Below are positions 27,667 to 32,773 of a stretch of DNA of 32,773 bases, piece by piece. A program made the translations under genes and the position numbers. The stretch is from CAUTUX01 sp963542015. Lineage in GTDB: Bacteria > Bacillota > Clostridia > Christensenellales > CAG-917. The stretch lies in the NCBI GenBank assembly GCA_963542015.1, contig CAUTUX010000013.1, positions 1 through 32,773 of the forward strand, read 5' to 3'. Each line of letters begins with the position of its first letter. The stretch's first letter is position 1. Below the pieces are notes generated by a model. The model had not been told where the DNA came from and ran no database searches. It saw only the letters and a list, made by a program, of their open reading frames with translations.

Positions 27667-28464
27667 TTAGTCAATATTTGCCATGACTGAAGCTTTGAAT
27701 TTTTCTATTTTTTCGTCAACAAACTCGCTCAAATTCTTGTTTTTCAAGAGTGGCATTAGATTTACTCCAAATGATACTGCTGAAAATATATTGTTTGAGT
27801 GTGATTCTGCGAATGTAGCGTTTGCACCAATTCTGGAACAATATGCTCTATCATATGATTTTGACTGATTTTGCGATGGAAAATTTGAAAGAAGTGAATA
27901 CGCAAATTTTTCGTACCCAGATATATCAAGAATTACCTTATCCTCCTTATCTAGCCAATCAAGATCACGCCACAATTCAACCCCAATAAAGGATTTTGGT
28001 TTTTTTTCATTTTTAGATAGTCTAACCCCTTCAATCGCAACTTTTGTCGCATTTACATGTGTGGAATGGCTGTCAAATGGTGAATGAGTAAAGACAGTTT
28101 CCAGCTCCGTTTCTTTGTCTATTATTTCTGCTATTTTTTCAGCAATTTCATCTCTTTTTTCTTTTATGACTGATGACGGCAAATCGAATAAAAACACTTT
28201 TTCATATTTTCCATATGTCGCTGCTCTTTTTTGTTCTGCCGTTCTCATTTCTACCATATCTTCATATGAAACACCTTTATATTTGCCATCTCTTGGACAA
28301 TTTCCACCATCGGTGAGTACAATTAATGCAAATCCACCGTCCTTAAAACATGATGTTATGCCCTGCATTCCAACCATTTCACCATCATCCTTATGAGCAA
28401 CTATTGCTAGATGAGTGATAGGTTTTTTTCTTGATGTTTTTGGAACAAATTCTGTATATGTCAT
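27667..28464 (-). CDS. PIG-L / LmbE-family zinc deacetylase
   Basis: A 265-residue protein of the PIG-L (LmbE-like) family: zinc-dependent hydrolases that remove acetyl groups from N-acetylglucosamine or related amino sugars. The zinc site is seen as AHKDDGE (residues 23-29; the commoner form is AHPDDE) and HSPFDSHSTH (127-136). Ligands would be H24, D27 and H136. The long form H-x-DD-x-E followed by a Gly-Ile segment (MQGI) is like a subgroup of family members with HQDD-x-E. There is no signal peptide, so it acts in the cytoplasm. The ATG at 28464 lies 9 bp after the stop of the mutarotase-like gene, with GAGGG as SD, so the two are co-transcribed. In company with a GH20 enzyme, a GlcNAc-type substrate is likely, as with the archaeal chitin-pathway deacetylases of this family. 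Deacetylation of another small molecule cannot be excluded. Confidence 0.85.
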   Translation of the reverse strand: MTYTEFVPKTSRKKPITHLAIVAHKDDGEMVGMQGITSCFKDGGFALIVLTDGGNCPRDGKYKGVSYEDMVEMRTAEQKRAATYGKYEKVFLFDLPSSVIKEKRDEIAEKIAEIIDKETELETVFTHSPFDSHSTHVNATKVAIEGVRLSKNEKKPKSFIGVELWRDLDWLDKEDKVILDISGYEKFAYSLLSNFPSQNQSKSYDRAYCSRIGANATFAESHSNNIFSAVSFGVNLMPLLKNKNLSEFVDEKIEKFKASVMANID

Positions 28465-28473
28465 ATTTCCCTC

Positions 28474-29298
28474 TTATTTAATTAAAGTCCACTCTTCATA
28501 TAATTTTACACTTTCACCACATTTTAGCTTTCTTACGCTTGAAAGTCCTTCTATTTCTAAGATATCTCCACTTGTATATACTTCCAAGTTTGACATGAAA
28601 TCTCCATATTTACCAGTACTGTTTTCTTCTCTAAATTTACACTTGAATTTCATACCTTTTACACTATATTCTGCCTCTGGAGTGTTTAAAAAAAAACCAA
28701 TTTTCAGTGGTTCTAATCCGCTCTTTTGTTGTATTGTAATTTTTTCTTTATTAATTTTAATTCTTTCATCATAAATATCTGTATATGGCCATAGAACTAG
28801 ATTTTGTTGAGGATTTAGATCATCCTTTTTGTTATTTAAATTAACAGAAAGTTCGCCACCAACATCCATGACAGTTAATGCCCATGCCGAAATAGTTTCT
28901 ACCTTTTTACTTTTTGATGTGATTATATTCTCTATGAATACCTTATTCCCTTCTATGTTTATTTTTATACAGTAATCAAATTTTGGATCTATATTTGATA
29001 TAAATGTCCCTCCATGTTCATTTACTATATATGACACAGCTCTATTATCAGCTACATATGTGCAAATATCTTCTGGAGACTTCCATAATCTATGACCACC
29101 GTACAAGTACCAAATATCATTGTATGCCTCATTGTATACTTGAACTTTTCTATCAGTATCTTCTTTCAACAGATTGGTTTTTTCGTCACCAAAATAAATA
29201 ATTCTTGGACCGACATCAATCGTTACCATAACGACCATGCCATTTTCTTCAAACTTTATACATTTACCGTAATTTTTATACTTTACAATTTTCTGCAT
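28474..29298 (-). CDS. DUF4380-like / galactose-mutarotase-fold protein
   Basis: A 274-residue, beta-rich protein without signal peptide. The N-terminal block has IDVGPRIIYFG (27-37), an N-L-L turn (42-44) and GGHRLWKSPED (67-77). The GGHRLW-x-x-PE signature and the order of strands fit the DUF4380 group, which shares the galactose mutarotase-like sugar-binding fold. These proteins are often found beside glycoside hydrolases. Possible roles are anomer or epimer interconversion, or simply carbohydrate binding; the reaction is not established. The ATG at 29298 overlaps the end of the GH20 gene by 23 bases, with GGAG and AAGAG upstream inside that gene. The overlap points to translational coupling. 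The tail ends cleanly (YEEWTLIK, TAA). The DUF4380 name rests on recognising the motif, not on a search. Confidence 0.7.
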   Translation of the reverse strand: MQKIVKYKNYGKCIKFEENGMVVMVTIDVGPRIIYFGDEKTNLLKEDTDRKVQVYNEAYNDIWYLYGGHRLWKSPEDICTYVADNRAVSYIVNEHGGTFISNIDPKFDYCIKINIEGNKVFIENIITSKSKKVETISAWALTVMDVGGELSVNLNNKKDDLNPQQNLVLWPYTDIYDERIKINKEKITIQQKSGLEPLKIGFFLNTPEAEYSVKGMKFKCKFREENSTGKYGDFMSNLEVYTSGDILEIEGLSSVRKLKCGESVKLYEEWTLIK

Positions 29299-30820
29299 CT
29301 CTTTTAATATTCTCCATTTCTTCAGCCTTGCGCTTCAAACTTAGACTTCCACCAGTAAATGACTTGAAAAATTTGATATTTGCCTTTAAGTTTTTAATGC
29401 CTTTGGAATCTACAAGTACTAATTCTTCAAACTCATAGCCGTATGCCATCAAAATTCCCAACAAATTAATTAATCTATTGTTCTTAAAATCATTATATGA
29501 ACCACCCAATCCGCTCCATGTGTTTTCAGCCAATGCAAATATCCTAGGAAATGTGTGTTTAAATAATTCCTCTGTCGTCGTAACATATTCTGTCCACAGT
29601 GGGGCTTCATATCCTAGTACATTGGAAGTGTTTTTTATTCCATGCTTTGCTGGATTATATTCATATATTTTTTTCATAGGCGAAATATAATGTGGATAAT
29701 CCAAGTAATGTACCATTGTTTTACTTATAACTGTTTTCTGTCCGCTTTGAATCTGTTTTTTTGCAACTTTTGGTCTGCCTGGAGCTTCCATCCAATATTG
29801 CATGATTGCATCTTTATTCATTCCACCTGTGAAAGCTTCATTCCACATTATTGGTTTCTTACCCAACTTTTTAACAATATCTACGATTCGATTTGTAAAT
29901 AGAAGTTGGAATTCAAGATAATTCTTTACTCTAGATTTTTTATACAACTCCTGACATTTTGGACACATTTGCCATGCTGTACTTGGTGCCTCATCACCAC
30001 CTAAATGTATATATTTAGATGGGAATAAAGCTGCGAACTCAGTCAATAGGTTTTCTATAAATTTATAAACTTCTTCTTTGCCCAAACATAATACATACTT
30101 GTGTATCCCGAACCATTCCATAGTGTCAATTTTGCTATTAAAGCAAGATAGCTCTGGGTACGCAGCGATATATGTAGCCGTATGTCCAGGTAAATCAAAT
30201 TCAGGGATTACTTCAATAAATCGCTCGTCACAATATTTTATTAAATCTTTAATCTCTTCTTGTGTGAAATAACCAGAAACTTCTTTTCCATCTCCACATG
30301 TTTGTTTCCTTACCGATCCTTTCTTGTGCAACTCTGGATACACTTTGCTTTCTATTCTAAACCCTTGATCATCCGTTAAATGTAAATGGAGTTTGTTTAT
30401 CTTCGCATAGGCTAAACAATCAACCACATTTTTAATAGTTTCAAGGTTAAAATAGTGTCTACATACATCGAGCATATAGCTACGGTATTCCATCTTTGCT
30501 TTATCCTTTATTGTCATATATGGGATATTGCTTAGCCCCTCATTATAGTACTCAAAAATTAATTGTTTTAACGACATAACGGCATAGAATACCCCTTTTT
30601 CATCGTTTGCCGTTATTGTTATTTCATTATTTATATCTAAAATATAGTCGTATTCAATATCGCCATACTTAATTAGTATTCTATTTGGCTTGTCATCTTC
30701 AAAATCTAGAAAAAACAGCTCGTTTTTTAGCATTTCATTGCCTGGAAATGCCGTATTTTTATTGAAAACAAACTCTCCATCACTATATGTAACATCAAGC
30801 GGTCTAGGAACTATTTTCAT
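29276..30820 (-). CDS. Family GH20 beta-N-acetylhexosaminidase (cytoplasmic)
   Basis: 514 residues from the ATG at 30820, which has GGGAGA about 7 bases upstream. A TTG 15 bases earlier would overlap that SD and is rejected. The N-terminal 105 residues form the GH20b-type alpha/beta domain (IVPRPLDVTYSDGEF...AVMSLKQL). From M110 runs the catalytic barrel: YRSYMLDVCRHY (112-123), KLHLHLTDDQGFRIE (143-157), PEFDLPGHT (206-214) and the catalytic pair D276-E277 in HLGGDEAP. W326, W409 and E411 are likely substrate contacts. GH20 enzymes split terminal GlcNAc/GalNAc from glycans by substrate-assisted catalysis. No signal peptide is present, so it should act on imported oligosaccharides. The C-terminus ends in a short basic helix (about 490-514). 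It is the first gene of the minus-strand sugar unit, under the promoter at 30850..30878. The sugar specificity cannot be read. Confidence 0.93.
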   Translation of the reverse strand: MKIVPRPLDVTYSDGEFVFNKNTAFPGNEMLKNELFFLDFEDDKPNRILIKYGDIEYDYILDINNEITITANDEKGVFYAVMSLKQLIFEYYNEGLSNIPYMTIKDKAKMEYRSYMLDVCRHYFNLETIKNVVDCLAYAKINKLHLHLTDDQGFRIESKVYPELHKKGSVRKQTCGDGKEVSGYFTQEEIKDLIKYCDERFIEVIPEFDLPGHTATYIAAYPELSCFNSKIDTMEWFGIHKYVLCLGKEEVYKFIENLLTEFAALFPSKYIHLGGDEAPSTAWQMCPKCQELYKKSRVKNYLEFQLLFTNRIVDIVKKLGKKPIMWNEAFTGGMNKDAIMQYWMEAPGRPKVAKKQIQSGQKTVISKTMVHYLDYPHYISPMKKIYEYNPAKHGIKNTSNVLGYEAPLWTEYVTTTEELFKHTFPRIFALAENTWSGLGGSYNDFKNNRLINLLGILMAYGYEFEELVLVDSKGIKNLKANIKFFKSFTGGSLSLKRKAEEMENIKRDAENCKV

Positions 30821-30849
30821 ATAATTTTCTCCCAAATATTAATAAAAAA

Positions 30850-30878
30850 ATTCTATCACACGGGTTGCTTTATTACAA
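30850..30878 (-). promoter_or_regulatory. Promoter of the GH20 gene
   Basis: On the minus strand TTGTAA (30878-30873) and TAGAAT (30855-30850) are separated by exactly 17 bases. Initiation would fall near 30843, giving a leader of about 23 bases that contains the GGGAGA SD. The -35 matches TTGACA at four positions, the -10 matches TATAAT at five. It overlaps the divergent dtd promoter. Confidence 0.6.
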
Positions 30879-30893
30879 TGATACCCCTAAAAT
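30865..30893 (+). promoter_or_regulatory. Candidate dtd promoter (leaderless start)
   Basis: TTGCTT (30865-30870), a 17-base spacer and TAAAAT (30888-30893). Transcription would begin near 30900-30901, that is, at the ATG of dtd. This agrees with the absence of an SD there. The -35 is weak (TTG only), the -10 is good. The element lies inside the divergent GH20 promoter, so polymerases may exclude each other. Confidence 0.45.
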
Positions 30894-30900
30894 GTGACTT

Positions 30901-31344
30901 ATGAGAGCGGTAATTCAAAGGACATTTAACTCTAAATTATTTGTTAATAATGAGCTCATAAGCGAGATCCCTTCTGGTCTAACAATATTCATAGGAATAA
31001 CTGAAGGTGACACTTTCGAGCAAGCGAAATACTTTGCACAAAAAATGGCAAAACTGCGTGTTTTTAGAGATGAAAACGGCAAGATGAATTTAGACATCAA
31101 ACAAGCTGGTGGCGAAATTTTACTTGTCTCACAGTTTTCATTGGCTGGTACTTTAGGTAAAGGAACAGGCAATCGTCCAGATTTTATAAAGGCTGAAAAA
31201 CCAGATAGGGCACGGCAACTTTATGAATACATCACTAATGAGATAAGAAAAGAAGGTGTAGTTGTAAAAAATGGGGTATTTGGAGCTCACATGTACATTG
31301 AACAACAACAAGATGGACCTCTGTCATTCGTTTTTGAGTGCTAA
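30901..31344 (+). CDS. dtd: D-aminoacyl-tRNA deacylase
   Basis: 147 residues, the normal length of the DTD family, which hydrolyses D-aminoacyl-tRNA (and Gly-tRNA-Ala) to keep D-amino acids out of protein. The start MRAVIQR and the two signature motifs are clear. SQFSL (77-81) stands for the usual SQFTL, and DGPLS (138-142) contains the Gly-cisPro pair G139-P140 that rejects L-amino acids. In most members this second motif is NDGPVT. GKGTGNRPDF (86-95), the family's G-N/R-RPSF loop, looks two residues longer than usual, and FGAHM (127-131) corresponds to FGA-x-M. The start at 30901 has no SD, only CTAAAATGTGACTT before it, so initiation may be leaderless. In many Firmicutes dtd follows relA; here it stands alone, divergent from GH20 and upstream of rpmB. 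No clear terminator follows, so some read-through into rpmB is possible. Confidence 0.93.
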   Translation: MRAVIQRTFNSKLFVNNELISEIPSGLTIFIGITEGDTFEQAKYFAQKMAKLRVFRDENGKMNLDIKQAGGEILLVSQFSLAGTLGKGTGNRPDFIKAEKPDRARQLYEYITNEIRKEGVVVKNGVFGAHMYIEQQQDGPLSFVFEC

Positions 31345-31410
31345 TATCCCTTAAGTATTTATATATTGTTATCTTTATCACTAATTTTAGAGTATGTTTC
31401 CTACCACTAC

Positions 31411-31428
31411 ATGTGAATTTATTTACAT
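31411..31428. promoter_or_regulatory. 18-bp near-palindrome upstream of rpmB (Crp/Fnr-like operator?)
   Basis: ATGTGAATTTATTTACAT is an inverted repeat with one mismatch (half-site ATGTRAAT). Its core TGTGA-N6-TTACA differs by one base from the classical Crp site TGTGA-N6-TCACA. The centre lies about 64 bases before the predicted rpmB start point. A third half-site, ATGTAAAT (31453-31460), overlaps the end of the -35 element. In such AT-rich DNA a chance palindrome is possible. Confidence 0.3.
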
Positions 31429-31448
31429 CCTTTGAATTAAAAAATAGT

Positions 31449-31477
31449 TTGCATGTAAATATCTTTTTTGCTAGAAT
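31449..31477 (+). promoter_or_regulatory. rpmB promoter with extended -10
   Basis: TTGCAT (31449-31454), a 17-base spacer and TAGAAT (31472-31477), with TGC directly before the -10 giving the TG-n extended element. The predicted start near 31484 leaves a leader of about 20 bases holding the SD AGGAGG (31491-31496), seven bases before the ATG. This is the strongest promoter/SD pair in the window, as expected for a ribosomal protein gene. Confidence 0.65.
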
Positions 31478-31503
31478 TCTAAAAGTGTTTAGGAGGTATA
31501 CCA

Positions 31504-31701
31504 ATGTCGAGAGTTTGCAGCATTTGTGGAAAGAAGCAGATGAGCGGAAATAATGTAAGCCATTCACATAGAAAAACAAGACGTTCATGGTCTGTTAATG
31601 TGCATAAAGTAAAACTTTCCGATGAGGCTGGTGCACCAAGCGTATATGTTTGTACCCGTTGCTTAAGATCTGGAAAGAAAAAGTCAGCTTATCCTTTTTA
31701 A
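31504..31701 (+). CDS. rpmB: 50S ribosomal protein bL28, zinc-ribbon form
   Basis: 65 residues, typical of the short bL28 of Gram-positive bacteria. It carries two CxxC pairs, C5-x-x-C8 and C50-x-x-C53, so this is the zinc-binding (C+) paralogue type. The central SGNNVSHSHRKTRRSW (14-29) is the family's rRNA-binding signature, and the tail KKKSAYPF is basic. It is a component of the large ribosomal subunit near the exit (E) site. The SD AGGAGG is ideally spaced. The gene points toward rpe across a shared terminator region. A nearby, opposite-strand rpmB is also found in the Bacillus subtilis rsgA-rpe-thiN region. No C-minus paralogue is seen in this window. Confidence 0.96.
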   Translation: MSRVCSICGKKQMSGNNVSHSHRKTRRSWSVNVHKVKLSDEAGAPSVYVCTRCLRSGKKKSAYPF

Positions 31702-31800
31702 TTTTTAAATATTACTCATTTCACATTTAGAAAGATTTCAACACAATACTTTAAATTGAAATGATTAAGTGTTAGTCAAAATATACACAGAATACAAAGA

Positions 31801-31827
31801 CGATTTTCAATAGAAAACCGTTTTTTT
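31801..31827 (+). terminator. Rho-independent terminator of rpmB, possibly bidirectional
   Basis: CGATTTTC-AATA-GAAAACCG followed by seven T. The eight-pair stem has one A-C mismatch in the plus-strand RNA, which becomes a G-U wobble on the minus strand. Upstream A residues (31796-31800) can extend the stem into the T run. Read in the minus direction, the hairpin is followed by TCTTTGTATT, so it may also end rpe, whose stop codon lies 54 bases away. Confidence 0.6.
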
Positions 31828-31880
31828 ATTTGTTACTTTTATCTTTTACATAAATTTGTGTGGTTCGCTATAACATAAAG

Positions 31881-32522
31881 CTATCTTAACTGTTTTATGA
31901 TTTCTTTTTTGTCATCAGCATTAAATACTGCACTTCCTGCAACTACTACATCGCATCCCGCTTTCTTGCAAGCGTCAATTGTTTTAAGTGACACCCCACC
32001 ATCTATTTCAATCAAATATTTATACTTGTTCTTTTTTCGCTCATTATAAATACTTTCAACTTTCTTTAAACAATCCTCTCTAAATGACTGTCCTCCAAAT
32101 CCTGCTTGAACGGTCATTATCAGAACAACATCTAACTGCGATAGATATGGCTCCACTATAGAAATGTCTTTGTCCGCATTGACCACGAGCCCAATCAATA
32201 CATTATTCTTTTTTGCAATATCTATGCCCTGTTGCACATTTTCTGAAGCATCTGGATGGAATGTTATGAGACTTGCTCCTGCATCACAAAACTGCTGTAT
32301 ATATCGTTCTGGTTTATCTATCATCAGATGTACATCAAAAAACATATCCGAATATTTTCTAAGAGCTTTTATCATTGGCATTCCAAATGTAATGTTTGGA
32401 ACATAATTTCCATCCATAACATCGCAATGTACCCAATCAGCATCCCATTCTTTAAGAAGGGATACTGCTTCTGCCATTTTACCAAAATCTGCTGATAAAA
32501 TTGATGGTGCCACTTTAACCAT
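31881..32522 (-). CDS. rpe: Ribulose-phosphate 3-epimerase
   Basis: 213 residues, slightly shorter than the usual 215-225. A TIM-barrel metalloenzyme that interconverts D-ribulose 5-phosphate and D-xylulose 5-phosphate in the pentose phosphate pathway, in the cytoplasm. The start VAPSILSADF (4-13) is diagnostic. Metal ligands are visible as H32 and D34 (HCDVMDG), H65 (DVHLMI) and D174 (EIDGGV); D34 and D174 act as the acid/base pair. The phosphate-binding end has GSAVF (196-200). The loop usually read V-N/E-PGFGGQ is here VQAGFGGQSF (138-147), with Ala for Pro. AGGTGA six bases before the ATG at 32522 serves as SD. In related genomes rsgA commonly precedes rpe, but only non-coding sequence is seen for 251 bases upstream. 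It converges with rpmB. Confidence 0.95.
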   Translation of the reverse strand: MVKVAPSILSADFGKMAEAVSLLKEWDADWVHCDVMDGNYVPNITFGMPMIKALRKYSDMFFDVHLMIDKPERYIQQFCDAGASLITFHPDASENVQQGIDIAKKNNVLIGLVVNADKDISIVEPYLSQLDVVLIMTVQAGFGGQSFREDCLKKVESIYNERKKNKYKYLIEIDGGVSLKTIDACKKAGCDVVVAGSAVFNADDKKEIIKQLR

Positions 32523-32773
32523 ATTTCACCTACATTTTATTTTTTTTGGAATATCTTTTCCCCCGACTTCCATCTTTATTTTATATTTTTTTTCGTATTA
32601 ATGTAAGTACGATTTTAAATTCTCATCTCTCATATGTAGACACATGTGATAATCAAACTGTTATTCGTGGGCACATAATTTCAATTCAACAAGCAATACT
32701 TCTTTTTACCTCTATTAGATATATCATCGGTACTTATGCTTTTGTTTTTATATACTAATTTTTATTTTAATTA
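32523..32773. other. Leader/intergenic region upstream of rpe, no gene recognised
   Basis: 251 very AT-rich bases reach the window edge. The minus strand contains the rpe SD and presumably its promoter. TTGATT-16-TATGAG (32650s to 32620s) is a weak candidate only. No tRNA, riboswitch or credible reading frame was seen. The minus strand shows no protein tail resembling rsgA. Confidence 0.4.

Noticed and set aside
27641..27670. AAATTTT repeats after the PIG-L stop as a terminator
   Set aside because: Only A/T self-complementary runs with no GC-containing stem. Not a credible Rho-independent hairpin.
30821..30835. An upstream TTG start for the GH20 gene, giving five more residues
   Set aside because: The TTG overlaps the GGGAGA SD of the ATG at 30820, and the family N-terminus begins at MKIVPRP.
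31235..31588. A 117-codon minus-strand frame across dtd and rpmB
   Set aside because: It runs antisense through two well-supported genes and their promoter and has no coding character.
32546..32758. A 70-codon plus-strand frame upstream of rpe
   Set aside because: Hydrophobic product without SD, in AT-rich spacer antisense to the rpe leader. No recognisable family.
1..32773. CRISPR arrays, tRNA or rRNA genes, insertion sequences
   Set aside because: No regularly spaced identical repeats, no cloverleaf or rRNA-like segments and no transposase or terminal inverted repeats were seen on reading.

Overview
The window is AT-rich and reads with the standard bacterial code (TGG for Trp; TAA, TAG and TGA all used as stops). 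Shine-Dalgarno sites of the GGAGG type, a zinc-ribbon bL28, a lipoprotein signal peptide and an rpe/rpmB neighbourhood like that of Bacillus and Clostridia point to a low-GC Firmicute. An uncultured gut-type Clostridia lineage is plausible, but the taxon is an inference and cannot be fixed from the sequence alone.

Layout. (1) Minus strand, 30820 down to 13: GH20 beta-N-acetylhexosaminidase, a DUF4380/aldose-mutarotase-like protein, a PIG-L/LmbE-type deacetylase, one enormous lipoprotein gene of 8,821 codons (1082..27547, about 81% of the window), and an AEC-family membrane transporter. The first three genes overlap or nearly abut and look like one sugar-processing transcription unit. The giant gene has its own good SD and a possible promoter in the 119-bp gap before it. 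The transporter follows the giant stop codon by only 22 bp. (2) Plus strand, 30901..31701: dtd (D-aminoacyl-tRNA deacylase) and rpmB (ribosomal protein bL28). (3) Minus strand, 31881..32522: rpe, convergent with rpmB across a hairpin terminator. The last 251 bases hold no recognisable gene.

The remarkable object is the roughly 1-MDa lipoprotein. It has a lipobox Cys at residue 26. A repeat region follows (about residues 40-6670) made of about a dozen strongly diverged units. Each unit ends in a 'YLDLS-x-LGL-x-K' beta signature, a basic helix and a short Thr-Thr-Ala/Ser-Gly linker, then an amphipathic/hydrophobic helix opens the next unit. Long Tyr/Lys/Gly-rich inserts interrupt several units. 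The last 2,150 residues are a string of bacterial Ig-like segments. There is no C-terminal anchor, so the protein is probably tethered by its N-terminal lipid and projects outward. I know of no described function for it. It is the best candidate here for an undescribed system.

How the genes may work together (inference): GH20, the mutarotase-like protein and the deacetylase have no secretion signals, so they would handle N-acetylhexosamine-containing oligosaccharides inside the cell. The giant surface lipoprotein and the carrier next to it could be parts of a surface binding or transfer apparatus, but the only link visible is gene order. dtd, rpmB and rpe are housekeeping genes with their own promoters.
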